Below, piece by piece: positions 25,694-35,268 of a DNA stretch of 64,000 nt. Origin of the DNA: Candidatus Sumerlaeota bacterium (GTDB lineage: Bacteria; Sumerlaeota; Sumerlaeia; JAFGJS01); NCBI GenBank assembly GCA_016928995.1, contig JAFGJS010000110.1, positions 25,613 to 89,612 on the forward strand, in the 5' to 3' direction. Within the stretch, counting starts at the first letter, position 1. Each line of letters begins with the position of its first letter. The notes beneath the pieces are model-generated. The model was not told the origin of the DNA. It made no database searches and saw only the letters and a program-made list of their open reading frames with translations. The position numbers were made by a program, and so were the translations under genes.

Positions 25694-27421
25694 ATGATCA
25701 ATGTCGGCACAAAACGGATTGGCGAGATTCTGCTGGATGAAGGCAAGCTGAACGAGCGCGACCTGGATCTGGCTCTGCACGAGCATGAGAAAACCGGCGA
25801 TCAATTGGGCCGGGTGATCATCAACATGGGGCTGCTGAGCGAAGAGGACGTGATGCGCGCCCTGGCCACGCAGCTGCACATCCCCTTTATCCGGCTTTCC
25901 GCCACGGAACTCAGCCCGGAAATCATCCAGCGCATACCGGCCAAGATCGCCAGCCACTATCACGTGGTGCCGCTGGGCGAAGACAACGGCATGCTGAAAA
26001 TCGCCACGGACGATCCGCACAACATCGAAACGCTGGACAGCCTGAACCGTTTGCTGGACATGGAGGTCGAACCGGTCGCGGCCACGCGGCGCGACATCGA
26101 CGAAGCGATCAAGGTGCACTACGGCATCGGCGCGGCCACGATGGAGCAGATGATGGACAACCGCGAACAATCGCGGCTGGCCGTCGATGAAGCCAACGTC
26201 ACCGCCGACGTCGATGAAATGGCCGAGGACGCCACCATCGTCCGCTTCGTGAACCAGGTCGTCCGTGAGGCGTTCAACGACCGCGCCACGGACATCCACA
26301 TCGAGCCGATGGAGAAAGACCTGCGCATCCGCTACCGCATCGACGGCATGCTCTACGAAGCCGCCGTGCCCCCTACGATTAAGCGCTTCCAATCCGCGAT
26401 CATCTCGCGCGTAAAAATCATGAGCGACATGAACATCGCCGAGCGCCGCTTGCCGCAGGACGGCAAGATCAAGATCACGATGAAGGGCGAGGAATACGAC
26501 CTGCGCGTTTCAACGGTGCCTACGCCCTATGGCGAGAGCGTCGCCATCCGCATCCTACGCCGCGAGGAATCCCTGATCAAACTGGAAAACCAGGGTCTCG
26601 ACGAACACAACATCGCCATCATTCGTGACATGATCAGCAAGCCGCATGGCATCTTTCTCGTCACCGGTCCGACGGGCTCGGGTAAATCGACCACGCTTTA
26701 CGGCGCGATCAGCGAGATCAACGCCATCGAGCGCAAGATCATCACGATTGAAGATCCTATCGAGTACCGCATCGAGGGCGTCACGCAGATTCAGGTGCAC
26801 TCCGATATCGGCCTGACCTTCGCCTCTGTGCTGCGCACGATTCTGCGTCAGGATCCGGACGTGATCATGGTCGGCGAGATCCGCGACACGGAAACTGCGC
26901 AAATTTCAATCCGCACCGCGCTCACGGGCCACTTGGTGTTCAGCACGCTGCACACCAACGACTCCTGCGGCGCCGTGGCGCGTCTGATCGACATGGGCAT
27001 CGAGCCGTTCCTCGTCTCTTCCTCGGTCGAGGGGATCGTGGCGCAGCGTCTGGTGCGGCTCCTCTGCCATGAATGCAAACAGGTTTATCAGCCGGAGACG
27101 GCCATCCTCGACCGGCTGAATCTGCAAAAGAAAGTCAACTTCAGCGACGTGGATTTCTTCAAGCCAGTCGGCTGCAAGCGCTGCCGCTACACCGGGCATT
27201 ACGGCCGCACGGCGATCTACGAGATCGTGCGGATCGATGAGGACATCAAACGTCACATCGTCAACCGCGACAGCGCGAACCTGATCCGGAAGACCGCGCT
27301 GAAAAACGGCATGCGCACGATCCGCGACGATGGCTTCCTGAAAATCCAGCGAGGCATCACCACGATCGACGAAGTGATGCGCATGACCATGGAAGATGAG
27401 TTCGCGCATCAACCGGCATAA
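25694..27421 (+). CDS. gspE: Type II secretion / type IV pilus assembly ATPase GspE/PilB
   Basis: Cytoplasmic hexameric ATPase that powers pseudopilus assembly. Residues 1-150 are the GspE_N/MshEN domain (IGEILLDEGKLNERDLDLAL; LGRVIINMGLLSEEDV). The ATPase core has Walker A GPTGSGKST (about 324-332), the Asp box ERKIITIEDPIEYRIEG, Walker B and His boxes (DPDVIMVGEIRDTETAQISI; GHLVFSTLHTNDS) and the tetra-Cys zinc module CHECK...CKRC (about 456 and 495). At 575 residues it is full length. It starts a run of eleven same-strand genes for one machine. Confidence 0.95.
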   Translation: MINVGTKRIGEILLDEGKLNERDLDLALHEHEKTGDQLGRVIINMGLLSEEDVMRALATQLHIPFIRLSATELSPEIIQRIPAKIASHYHVVPLGEDNGMLKIATDDPHNIETLDSLNRLLDMEVEPVAATRRDIDEAIKVHYGIGAATMEQMMDNREQSRLAVDEANVTADVDEMAEDATIVRFVNQVVREAFNDRATDIHIEPMEKDLRIRYRIDGMLYEAAVPPTIKRFQSAIISRVKIMSDMNIAERRLPQDGKIKITMKGEEYDLRVSTVPTPYGESVAIRILRREESLIKLENQGLDEHNIAIIRDMISKPHGIFLVTGPTGSGKSTTLYGAISEINAIERKIITIEDPIEYRIEGVTQIQVHSDIGLTFASVLRTILRQDPDVIMVGEIRDTETAQISIRTALTGHLVFSTLHTNDSCGAVARLIDMGIEPFLVSSSVEGIVAQRLVRLLCHECKQVYQPETAILDRLNLQKKVNFSDVDFFKPVGCKRCRYTGHYGRTAIYEIVRIDEDIKRHIVNRDSANLIRKTALKNGMRTIRDDGFLKIQRGITTIDEVMRMTMEDEFAHQPA

Positions 27422-27472
27422 ATCGGCCGGGATAGATTGTTGTCTAATATTTTTTGAAGAAGGGAGCCAGCC

Positions 27473-28072
27473 ATGAATATGAATCGCGTTATGTTTTATG
27501 TGAGAAGCCTCTGTCTCGTTGCGTTGATCGCCAGTGGATTTGCCTGCGAATCAGTCAGCGTCAAGGCTCCGCTTGGCGAGCCGGTCAAGGAAGACTTGAG
27601 CGAAAAACTGGAAGGCGTCTGGCTGACCGACGCGACCAGCGATGAGCCTAATCGTCACGCCATTCAAACCAAATGGCGCGAAGGTGGGATTTTGGAGATC
27701 GCCATCACAGACTTCAAAGAGGATCAGTTCAAACTGACCACCGACACGGTCTATGTCACCGCCACTCAGAAATACGGTCTCTTCAACGTTCAGGATGGTT
27801 TTTTGGTTATACCGCAAGAAGAACGCGCTGAGGAATACTATTTCATACGCTATGAATGCAAAGACGACGTGATGACTTTGTGGCCAGCGCGAGTGCAAGG
27901 CTATTCCGATGCGGTTGGAGCCGGACAGTTGAGCGGCACAACCGGATCTGAAGTGGAAATCGAAACCGATCCGACCGAGACCGTTCGATGGCTTGACGAT
28001 CAGGAGACCTCGATAGTCTTCAAACTGAACGAGCCATCCGTGCTTCGCCGCATCCAAAAAGGCTTTCAATAA
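27473..28072 (+). CDS. Putative lipoprotein inserted between gspE and gspF
   Basis: A 199-residue exported protein. Signal LCLVALIASGFAC ends at Cys 25, a weak lipobox. The mature part reads LEGVWLTDATSDEPNRHAIQ, then ILEIAITDFKEDQFKLTTDT and QDGFLVIPQE, a lipocalin-like or 'WxxD..tG' beta-barrel pattern that I cannot name. GGGAG precedes the ATG. It lies 51 bases after gspE and 9 before gspF, so it belongs to the operon; it might be a pilotin-like assembly helper, but no pilotin signature is seen. Confidence 0.6.
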   Translation: MNMNRVMFYVRSLCLVALIASGFACESVSVKAPLGEPVKEDLSEKLEGVWLTDATSDEPNRHAIQTKWREGGILEIAITDFKEDQFKLTTDTVYVTATQKYGLFNVQDGFLVIPQEERAEEYYFIRYECKDDVMTLWPARVQGYSDAVGAGQLSGTTGSEVEIETDPTETVRWLDDQETSIVFKLNEPSVLRRIQKGFQ

Positions 28073-28081
28073 TCAAACGAT

Positions 28082-29302
28082 ATGGCAACTTTCACTTACA
28101 ACGCAAAAGACACCAAGGGCGCGGTGGTGCAGGGCACGATGGAAGCCGATCATTCTTCCGCCGTAGTGCAACGCTTGCAGTCCATGGGCTATTTCCCGCT
28201 CGATATCGTGGACACGTCGCCCAGGCAGAATTGGCTGACCGACCTGCCGATCTTCAAGAAACGCGTCTCGACCAACGATCTGACGACCTTTACGCGCCAG
28301 CTGAGCGATTTGATCAGCGCGGGCGTGACGCTCGTGCGCAGCCTGGGCGTGCTGGAGAAGCAAGCCACGCAGGAAGCGTTGCGGCAGGTGATCCATGACG
28401 TGCGCAGCGACGTTGAGCGCGGAGACTCGCTGGCCAAGGCCTTCGCGCAGCATCCGGAGACCTTCCCGCCGATCTACTGCGCCATGGTGAAGGCCGGCGA
28501 GACGGGCGGTCTGCTCAGCGAGGTGCTCAACCGTCTGGCCGACTTCGGCGAGGCGGAAAGCGAACTGAAGGCCAAGATCAAATCCGCGATGATTTACCCC
28601 ATGATCATGACCGGCTTCGGGACCATTGTTTTCATTGTGCTGATGACCTACGTGATCCCGAAGATGACGGCGATTTTCGATGACATTGGCAAATCCCTGC
28701 CCGCCGTCACGCAGTTCCTCGTCACGTTCAGCAATGTCTTCACGCATTACTTTCCGTTCATCATCGGCGGCGCGGTCGTGGGCGTTTTCCTCTTCCGGAG
28801 ATACATGAAGATGGAGCAAGGCCGCTACCGCATTCATAGCGGGTTGCTGAAAGTGCCAGTGCTGGGCAGCCTGCTGGTGAAGCGCGAAATCGCGCGTTTT
28901 TCCCGCACGCTCGGTTCGTTGCTGCACAACGGCGTGAACATCCTGCCAGCGCTCGAGATCGTGGCGGATGTCGTAGGCAACGCCGTGCTTCAACGCGAAG
29001 TGAAAGACATGCCCGAACAAGTGACGCAAGGCTCCGGCGTGGCCAAGGCTCTGGATGGGAGCAAGACCTTCCCTGACGTGGTGATCAGCATGATGGCCGT
29101 CGGCGAGGAAACGGGCAACCTGGACGAAGTGCTGATAAAAATCGCCGACTCGTATGAGAAGGAGGTCAACCGCAGCATCAAGACGCTCACGGCGCTGATC
29201 GAGCCGCTGATCATTCTCATCATCGCGGCGTTTGTCGGCTTTATCGTGATGGCGATTCTGCTGCCGATCTTCAACATCGACCTGACGGAAATGGGAGGCT
29301 GA
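28082..29302 (+). CDS. gspF: Inner-membrane platform protein GspF/PilC
   Basis: A 406-residue polytopic protein that docks the ATPase and builds the pseudopilus. Two T2SSF domains are visible: SWRx-like FTRQLSDLISAGVTLVRSLG (about 69-88) and FSRTLGSLLHNGVNILPALE (about 274-293), each preceding membrane segments (MIMTGFGTIVFIVLMTYVIP about 176; LIILIIAAFVGFIVMAILLP near the end). PEVFP-type 'HPETFPPIYCAMVKAGETGG' (about 124-143) is a GspF hallmark. Full length. It is the third gene of the operon. Confidence 0.93.
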   Translation: MATFTYNAKDTKGAVVQGTMEADHSSAVVQRLQSMGYFPLDIVDTSPRQNWLTDLPIFKKRVSTNDLTTFTRQLSDLISAGVTLVRSLGVLEKQATQEALRQVIHDVRSDVERGDSLAKAFAQHPETFPPIYCAMVKAGETGGLLSEVLNRLADFGEAESELKAKIKSAMIYPMIMTGFGTIVFIVLMTYVIPKMTAIFDDIGKSLPAVTQFLVTFSNVFTHYFPFIIGGAVVGVFLFRRYMKMEQGRYRIHSGLLKVPVLGSLLVKREIARFSRTLGSLLHNGVNILPALEIVADVVGNAVLQREVKDMPEQVTQGSGVAKALDGSKTFPDVVISMMAVGEETGNLDEVLIKIADSYEKEVNRSIKTLTALIEPLIILIIAAFVGFIVMAILLPIFNIDLTEMGG

Positions 29303-29307
29303 CGGCG

Positions 29308-30033
29308 ATGCACGGCGCGCGCAACAGAACCGGCCGATCCGCATCGCGCGGCATGACGATGATCGAAATCGTCGTTGTCGTCGTGATCCTGGGCATGCTG
29401 CTCGCGGTCGCCGCGCCGTCAATGAAGCACATGTTGCACAGAGGGCAGCTGCGCGGCGAAGCGCGTAATCTTGTTTCGCTGCTGAAGTACGCGCGCAACG
29501 AGGCTGTCTCGCGCAATCAACTCGTGGAGTTGCATTTCGATCTGCGCGAGCATGTCTATCGGCTCGATTTGATGCTGGACGGCATTCCGGCCAATGTGCG
29601 GGAAGAAGATGAGATGCGGGTGGAGTCCGAGGAGCGCGTGATCGAACTGCCGAGCAACGACGTGCAGTTCACCGCCGTCGTGACATACGAGATGGAGCGC
29701 AACCGCCGCTATAAGGAGCAGGATCCTTACTTGAAGAAACGCAACCGCCGCTCCTCCAGCCGCGACGACGAGGATGACGCCGATATCGTCACGTTGCGTT
29801 TTTACCCGCGCGGAACGGCCACTGGAGCCTCGATCGTGCTGCAATCCGTGAAGGAAAATCGCGACGAGGAGAAATTCATGACAGTTGAGCTGTATAGCAC
29901 CACGGGTCGTGTGGAGGTGCACAACGGCAAACCCGACGTAAAGACGGACGAAGATATTTCGCAGTTAGCGGATGAAAACGGCAGCGGATGGGATCAAAGC
30001 AATGTCCCGTATTACCGCCGCAAGAATCGATGA
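29308..30033 (+). CDS. gspH: GspH/FimT-type minor pseudopilin
   Basis: A 241-residue prepilin: basic leader (RTGRSASRG) and G^MTMIEIVVVVVILGMLLAV, cleavage after Gly with Glu at +5. The region after the helix (RGEARNLVSLLKYARNEAVS; LVELHFDL) is the GspH/FimT consensus 'l...l..aR.eAv.r'. The middle has a charged insertion (RKEQ- and RSSSRDDEDD-like) longer than usual for GspH (~180). Starts 5 bases after gspF. The gene order E-F-H without G is unusual: the major pseudopilin must be elsewhere. Confidence 0.8.
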   Translation: MHGARNRTGRSASRGMTMIEIVVVVVILGMLLAVAAPSMKHMLHRGQLRGEARNLVSLLKYARNEAVSRNQLVELHFDLREHVYRLDLMLDGIPANVREEDEMRVESEERVIELPSNDVQFTAVVTYEMERNRRYKEQDPYLKKRNRRSSSRDDEDDADIVTLRFYPRGTATGASIVLQSVKENRDEEKFMTVELYSTTGRVEVHNGKPDVKTDEDISQLADENGSGWDQSNVPYYRRKNR

Positions 30034-30055
30034 CGATGGAAAGCGTTCGAAAACC

Positions 30056-30565
30056 ATGCCGCGCACAAACAACATCATGATCCGCAAGCGCCGCGCCCGC
30101 TCCAGCTTTATTCTGCTGGAAGTGATGGTCTCGTTGCTGATCCTCAGCATTGGCTTCACCGCCGTGATGCAGTCGTTTTCCATGGCGCTGAAGGCTCTGC
30201 GGCGTCAGGAGATCATCACTACCTCCGTGATGCTGGCCAACTCGTTCATCGAGGATCTGGAGCACAATCCCGCTCTGGCGCGAGAGGGCACTGGCTCCTG
30301 GGAAGCTTACCCGAACTACGAATATGAAATTATGATTGAAGAGGAAGAGCCGCGTTACGATGTGAAGTCGGATCAGCTCAATGATTTTCATACGAACCTC
30401 ACCTGGGTTTCGATCCGGGTGGAGTATTACGATCCGAACCGTCCGCAGCGCCGGCCGTATATCGGAGCGGAACTCGCCACGTGCCTGATCAACTTCGAAC
30501 GCTTCGCGCGCGACACGAGGATGGAAAAGCTGCGCCAGGAAGGCGGATGGGAGAAATACAAATGA
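30056..30565 (+). CDS. gspI: GspI-type minor pseudopilin with Ser at the cleavage site
   Basis: A 169-residue prepilin. The leader ends RRARSS then FILLEVMVSLLILSIGFTAV, so the residue before Phe is Ser rather than the usual Gly; Glu at +5 is kept. The soluble part (ANSFIEDLEHNPALAREGTG; YPNYEYEIMIEEEEP) fits GspI/PilV-like pseudopilins. ATG at 30056 starts after the gspH stop (30033); longer in-frame starts would overlap gspH. It ends with ATGA shared with gspJ (30562-30565), so the two are coupled. Confidence 0.75.
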   Translation: MPRTNNIMIRKRRARSSFILLEVMVSLLILSIGFTAVMQSFSMALKALRRQEIITTSVMLANSFIEDLEHNPALAREGTGSWEAYPNYEYEIMIEEEEPRYDVKSDQLNDFHTNLTWVSIRVEYYDPNRPQRRPYIGAELATCLINFERFARDTRMEKLRQEGGWEKYK

Positions 30566-31551
30566 CGACCGCCATCATCCATCGCCGCCGCGCCATGACC
30601 CTCTTTGAAGTGATGGCCGCAGTCGCCATCTTCAGCCTGACGGCCGTGACGATCTTCTCCGTCTTTCGCGTCGCGGTGCGCTCAATGCAGCGTTATCATC
30701 GCGACGCGGTCGCCTTCCAGTCCTCGCGCGTGACGCTGGATTTGCTGATGCGCGACCTGCGGGCCGTGGCTTATAAAAGGCCGGAACAAGTCAATGAGCA
30801 CTTCATCAACAAGGAGCGCGCCCTGCGCAACCAGATGGAAGTGGACCGGCAGCGCGTGTTGCAGACTGGAGCCGATCCGGTTTTCAAGGATCCGAGCGAT
30901 CCGGCGTTCAAGGACATTTGGGGCGAGCTCAATGAACAGGGCCTGCCGATCGATTTGACCTTTCAATGCAACAATGCCGGCGACTCGGACAAGCTGTCTT
31001 TTGTCCGCTATTACGCCAGCGGGCGCGAGCCATTGCCCGGCGCCGGACCATATCGCCATTTGGGTCGCATCGAATACAGCTTGCGCGGCGGCGTGCTGTA
31101 TCGCTCCGAGGGAACGGTGCGTTTGCCGGATTTCGACATCTTCGGCGAATACCTGGACATGCCCGAAGCGCAGGACGAAATCATCGCGGAAAACGTTGAG
31201 GTTTTCGACCTGCAATTCGGCTATTGGCATAACGACTATTGGGCGGTCGCGCAGGATTGGAATTCCGCCGAATCCTTCTATCGCAATCCATACAAGGATT
31301 TTGATTTTCTGCGCGACGATCCGGCGATGGAGACGTTTTTTCTTTTTGACAACAATGTGGATCCAGACGGCATTCCGGGATATGTGGACGTGACGCTGGG
31401 CGTGCGTGAAGGCGCCTCTGCCAAGTCGGGCGCGGCGGGTTCGATCCGCTATTTCTCGACGCGCATCATGCTGCCGTCCAGCATTGAGAGCTTTCGTCCA
31501 TTGGGCGTTAAAGAGAAGATGTATCTGGAAGAGGCGATGGTCTCATGGTGA
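30562..31551 (+). CDS. gspJ: GspJ-type minor pseudopilin
   Basis: A 329-residue prepilin. The leader HRRRA precedes MTLFEVMAAVAIFSLTAVTI, so the residue before the cleavage is Ala instead of Gly, with Glu at +5. The body (AFQSSRVTLDLLMRDLRAVA; RIEYSLRGGVLYRSEGTV; VEVFDLQFGYW) matches the GspJ pattern of a curved beta sheet with 'l..dlr' helix. It is longer than E. coli GspJ (~195) owing to inserted loops. It overlaps gspI by 4 bases and gspK by 7. Confidence 0.8.
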   Translation: MTTAIIHRRRAMTLFEVMAAVAIFSLTAVTIFSVFRVAVRSMQRYHRDAVAFQSSRVTLDLLMRDLRAVAYKRPEQVNEHFINKERALRNQMEVDRQRVLQTGADPVFKDPSDPAFKDIWGELNEQGLPIDLTFQCNNAGDSDKLSFVRYYASGREPLPGAGPYRHLGRIEYSLRGGVLYRSEGTVRLPDFDIFGEYLDMPEAQDEIIAENVEVFDLQFGYWHNDYWAVAQDWNSAESFYRNPYKDFDFLRDDPAMETFFLFDNNVDPDGIPGYVDVTLGVREGASAKSGAAGSIRYFSTRIMLPSSIESFRPLGVKEKMYLEEAMVSW

Positions 31552-32909
31552 CGATTCCGCGCACAAAACACCGGCGGCAAAGGGGATTCATCCTCGTGCT
31601 CACACTCGGCATGCTGCTGATGCTGAGCATGATGGCCGTGCGTCTGATCACCGACGTCAGCCGCGAGCTGCACATCGCGCGCTCCCAGCGCGACAGTCAG
31701 GCGGCTTTCAACCTGGCTCGCGCCGGCATTGGACGGGCGGTCAATGATCTGCAGAACGATATGTTGCTGCACACGGACAAGGAACTTTTGCAGGAGCATC
31801 CGGCCACGGACTCCCTGAACGACTTCTGGGCCGACCATCCCAGCAAGGATGAGCCGGAGCAGCTGAATGACGGCGTTTTCTGGTATATCACCGTGGACGA
31901 GGAAAGCAAGCTGAGCATCAACCTTTGTTCTCCGGAAATCATCAAGGCCGCGCTGTTGTATCTCGGCATGGAGGATGAAATGGACGCTGAACGCCTGGCC
32001 GGCGCGATCTATGATTGGCGCGACGACAACGGCGTGGTGCAATTCCTCTCCGAGGAAAGCAAAGAGAGCATTATGGACGAATACGAAGAAATCCGCGACT
32101 ACGTGGAGACCGAAGAGGAGCAGGAAGCGCTTGAGGATAACAAACAACGCGCGGATCAAATCAGCGAAGTGCGCTATTACGGGTATCGCAACCGGAACGA
32201 GAACATATTATTCATGGATGAATTGCTGGAGGTCAATGGCGTCACGCCCGAATTGCTTTATGGATACGATCCTGAAAAGGAATACCGCGAAAATCCTTTT
32301 CCGCTTCCTGATGACGACGAGGAATCCGCGCCTTGGCGTTTTGACATTGATGAGCGTCAGCTGGGGCTGGCGCAGCTCTTCACCGCCTCGCCCGTTGCGT
32401 GCATCAACATGAACACGGCGAATTTCGACTCGCTGGCGGTGCTGTTTATGCTGCACACGGATTATGACATCGATAAAGCTCAAAACTTGGCCGAGGATGT
32501 CGTCAAATGGCGGGAAGATCGCGGCTATCGCCGGTTTAATGACGCGAATATTTTTTATCAACTGGAGGATCTCGGCCAGGTGCCCGAATTGACGACTGCT
32601 ATCGATAAGGCGAACGGGAAACATCCGGTCGGATTCAAATCGTCTTATTTCACTATTTATGCTTTTGGCCAATACGCTAACAGCCGGTCGTTTATTTCTG
32701 CGACGGTGAACCGCCAGCTGTACCGGTTCCCCATCGCTTTGCTGGAAGTCGACGAATACGATTTGGAACAACAGCAGATCCTGAAGGACCAACTGGCGTC
32801 GCGCGTTATGAGAGAAGGCGCACTCTCAGAAGAAGAGGCGCAACAAGACATCAGCACTGATTTTTATGAGTCGCCCGCGGTCATCTGCGAGCACTGGGTG
32901 GAATGGTGA
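31545..32909 (+). CDS. gspK: GspK-type pseudopilin
   Basis: A 454-residue prepilin: leader ends RRQRG, then FILVLTLGMLLMLSMMAVRL, lacking Glu at +5 as is typical of GspK, which caps the pseudopilus tip. Then HIARSQRDSQAAFNLARAGI (about 45-64) and two SAM-like/helix-hairpin domains: KLSINLCSPEIIKAALLYLG and CINMNTANFDSLAVLFML (about 286), as expected (GspK 'NiNtA'). GspK domains are rich in loops with acidic insertions (EEESKESIMDEYEEI-like). Overlaps gspJ by 7 bases. Confidence 0.85.
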   Translation: MVTIPRTKHRRQRGFILVLTLGMLLMLSMMAVRLITDVSRELHIARSQRDSQAAFNLARAGIGRAVNDLQNDMLLHTDKELLQEHPATDSLNDFWADHPSKDEPEQLNDGVFWYITVDEESKLSINLCSPEIIKAALLYLGMEDEMDAERLAGAIYDWRDDNGVVQFLSEESKESIMDEYEEIRDYVETEEEQEALEDNKQRADQISEVRYYGYRNRNENILFMDELLEVNGVTPELLYGYDPEKEYRENPFPLPDDDEESAPWRFDIDERQLGLAQLFTASPVACINMNTANFDSLAVLFMLHTDYDIDKAQNLAEDVVKWREDRGYRRFNDANIFYQLEDLGQVPELTTAIDKANGKHPVGFKSSYFTIYAFGQYANSRSFISATVNRQLYRFPIALLEVDEYDLEQQQILKDQLASRVMREGALSEEEAQQDISTDFYESPAVICEHWVEW

Positions 32910-32978
32910 CGGCCGGCCTGCTCCAAGGCGGCGATATTCTGGAGAATCGACATTACACGGAAAGCGGAAAGAACAACT

Positions 32979-34631
32979 ATGGCACGTAAGATCACAGCAT
33001 CGAAACTCAAAACCGCGCTCACGGTCGAGGCCAAGGAAAACGAATTGCATTTTGTTTTCTGGATCAACGGCGGCGATGGATGGAACGCGGATCATGAGAG
33101 CCGGATCAACGTCGAACTGGAAAACGGCGAGATGGACGCGGCCGCGGAAACAGCCCTTGTTGAGCAGATCCAAACCTCCATCAAGACCGTGCGCATCAAA
33201 CCGCAATACAAGGTTTTGATTCTGCCGAAGCAACATGTGACATTGCGTGAAACGCGTCTGCCGACGATCAACGACGACGAAGTGGCGAAGATGGCCCGCT
33301 TTGAAGCGGAAAAGCAGATCCCCTTCAATCCGGAGCGCTATGGATTTTCCCATCACATTTCCAAGCACCTCGGCATCGAGGGCTCCGAAGTGCTGATCGC
33401 CGCCATTGAGAGCGAATATTTACAACGCCATTTGATGCTGTTGAAGCGCGCGGGAATCGAGTTCCACACGGCGATCTGCACTTCGCAATGCCTGGCCAAC
33501 CTGATGCCGCGCGAGCGGATCGATCCCGAAACGCCTGGCACATTGATGCTGGTCAACGTCGACCGGTGCGCCACGGACCTGGTATTGTTCGCCGACGGCC
33601 GCTTGAAATACGCGCGCAGCGTCAAATCCGGGTGGGAGTCGCTGTTCGTTGATTTGCGGAACATCGCTCCGGATTTCGATGTCTCCTTGCTCGAAAGCAT
33701 CGACGTGTTGAATCCGCAAGCGGCGTTTGTGGACGCGTCCCGTTCCGCCGACGCCGGCGCGCCAGACGCGAGCGGCTTGGACTTCGAAGAGCATGAGCCT
33801 CCTGGCGAGGCATCCGCGGCGCTGGATGAATGGATGCGCCGTTTCTTCGGAGAGATGCACCGCACCTGGAACTTCGCCCGGCGCGAAGCGAACTATCCCC
33901 CCTTGCGCGCGGTGATCATCGGCGGATTGCCCTGCCGCTGGCAAAATCTTCAGCAGGCTGTGGCCGAGACCTTCTCTTGCGAATGCGTCAGCCTGGACGA
34001 GGGCTGGAATCAATATCATGCTTCCAAGACCAGGGACGCCGCGAAAACCGAGCTTTTGCACATCCATTTCGGCGCGCTGGCCCAGGCCCTGAATCCCAAG
34101 CCGATCTCCATCAACCTGCTGCCGGACGATTATCTCAAGCAGCAAACCACGCAGCAGAAAATCCGCACCTGGTCGATCATCGGGGCCGAGGTTTTCGTGC
34201 TGCTGATTCTTTGCTTCCTGGCTTACAACAAGCACCAGCGGATCAATCGCACGGAATACCAATGGTATGTCAGTCAGAACAAGAAAATGGAGAAGGAAAT
34301 CGATCAGCTCCAGAAGATGAAGACGCACCTGGATATTCTGGAAACCAACGTAAACGACAAAGTTTCCGCGCTGGCGATTCTCAACGCCCTCAATTCGGAA
34401 GAAGTGAAATCGATCCCGGAATCCGTCACGCTGACGATGGTGGAGTTTCAGCGCCAGAAGGAGCTGAAACTGCGCGGCCACTCGCGTTCCATTCCAGAGA
34501 TCACCGAATTTCGCAAGGAATTGAAGGATACGAATCTCTTCATCAATGTGGAGATCGTCACGCAATCGAAAACGCATCTGCCGCGCAGACCCGATCCCAT
34601 TTATGAATTCACCATCGACTGCGAATTCTGA
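32979..34631 (+). CDS. PilM-PilN fusion serving as the GspL component
   Basis: A 550-residue protein. Residues 1-330 look like PilM/GspL cytoplasmic domains: LILPKQHVTLRETRLPTIND (about 82-101), EAEKQIPFNPERYGFSHHIS (about 109-128), and the actin-like strand LMLVNVDRCATDLVLFADGR. Residues about 370-550 are PilN: ISINLLPDDYLKQQT, a transmembrane helix (GAEVFVLLILCFLAYN, about 402-417), then a coiled coil (KKMEKEIDQLQKMKTHLDIL) and the PilN ferredoxin-like fold ending TIDCEF. In T4P systems PilM and PilN are separate genes; here they are one, as in GspL. Links pseudopilus base to the ATPase. Confidence 0.82.
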   Translation: MARKITASKLKTALTVEAKENELHFVFWINGGDGWNADHESRINVELENGEMDAAAETALVEQIQTSIKTVRIKPQYKVLILPKQHVTLRETRLPTINDDEVAKMARFEAEKQIPFNPERYGFSHHISKHLGIEGSEVLIAAIESEYLQRHLMLLKRAGIEFHTAICTSQCLANLMPRERIDPETPGTLMLVNVDRCATDLVLFADGRLKYARSVKSGWESLFVDLRNIAPDFDVSLLESIDVLNPQAAFVDASRSADAGAPDASGLDFEEHEPPGEASAALDEWMRRFFGEMHRTWNFARREANYPPLRAVIIGGLPCRWQNLQQAVAETFSCECVSLDEGWNQYHASKTRDAAKTELLHIHFGALAQALNPKPISINLLPDDYLKQQTTQQKIRTWSIIGAEVFVLLILCFLAYNKHQRINRTEYQWYVSQNKKMEKEIDQLQKMKTHLDILETNVNDKVSALAILNALNSEEVKSIPESVTLTMVEFQRQKELKLRGHSRSIPEITEFRKELKDTNLFINVEIVTQSKTHLPRRPDPIYEFTIDCEF

Positions 34632-34650
34632 CGGCATAAGGAGAACTCGA

Positions 34651-35268
34651 GTGAAAATAAGCGAACGTGAAAAGAAATTGCTGATGCTCTGCGCCGTGGT
34701 TGTCTTCATCTGCGGCGTGGGCATCCTGATGATGGTCGGCGGCGGCGAAGAAGGAAAATCGTCCGGATTCGACGCACACAGTTTAGACAAGGCCAAGAGC
34801 GAATACGAAGGCAATCTGCGGCTGATCGACGACGCTGAGAAACTGGCGATGCGGCTCAAGAAAATCAGGGAATTCATCCCCAAAAGCCTTGAAAGAGGCG
34901 AGAATTCTGAAGATCCGCGTGATCTGCTGCCATTGGAAGTGACCAGCATCTACCAGGACTTCGGCATCGCCGCCCCGCGGATCGAACCGCCGCGTTCGAC
35001 CTCCATCGCCGGAAGCGACCAGTACAAGTGGCTTGAATTGCAAACGAACTTTCAAGGGCCGTACGAGCAGGTATGCAATCTGCTGAAGGCTTTCGACCGC
35101 AACGGTTTTTTCATCGAAGATATGCGCATTAACAACACTATTGATCAGGACGCTTTGACCGTGAAACTGACGCTGCAAAAACTCGTGCCGCTCACACCGG
35201 CGGAACAGCGGCGGCGGCAGGAGATGATGGATCGCAAGCGTCAAATCCGTGGAGGGGGAGTGCGATAA
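34651..35268 (+). CDS. GspM/PilO-like inner-membrane protein
   Basis: A 205-residue bitopic protein: short cytoplasmic start (KISEREKK), one helix (LLMLCAVVVFICGVGILMMV, about 9-28), a coiled stretch (YEGNLRLIDDAEKLAMRLKK) and a ferredoxin-like periplasmic domain (WLELQTNFQGPYEQVCNLLK; FFIEDMRINN). This is the PilO/GspM pattern. GTG at 34651 follows AAGGAG (34638-34643) by 7 bases; the ATG at 34546 lies inside the preceding gene. Its stop overlaps the next start (TAATG). Confidence 0.8.
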   Translation: MKISEREKKLLMLCAVVVFICGVGILMMVGGGEEGKSSGFDAHSLDKAKSEYEGNLRLIDDAEKLAMRLKKIREFIPKSLERGENSEDPRDLLPLEVTSIYQDFGIAAPRIEPPRSTSIAGSDQYKWLELQTNFQGPYEQVCNLLKAFDRNGFFIEDMRINNTIDQDALTVKLTLQKLVPLTPAEQRRRQEMMDRKRQIRGGGVR

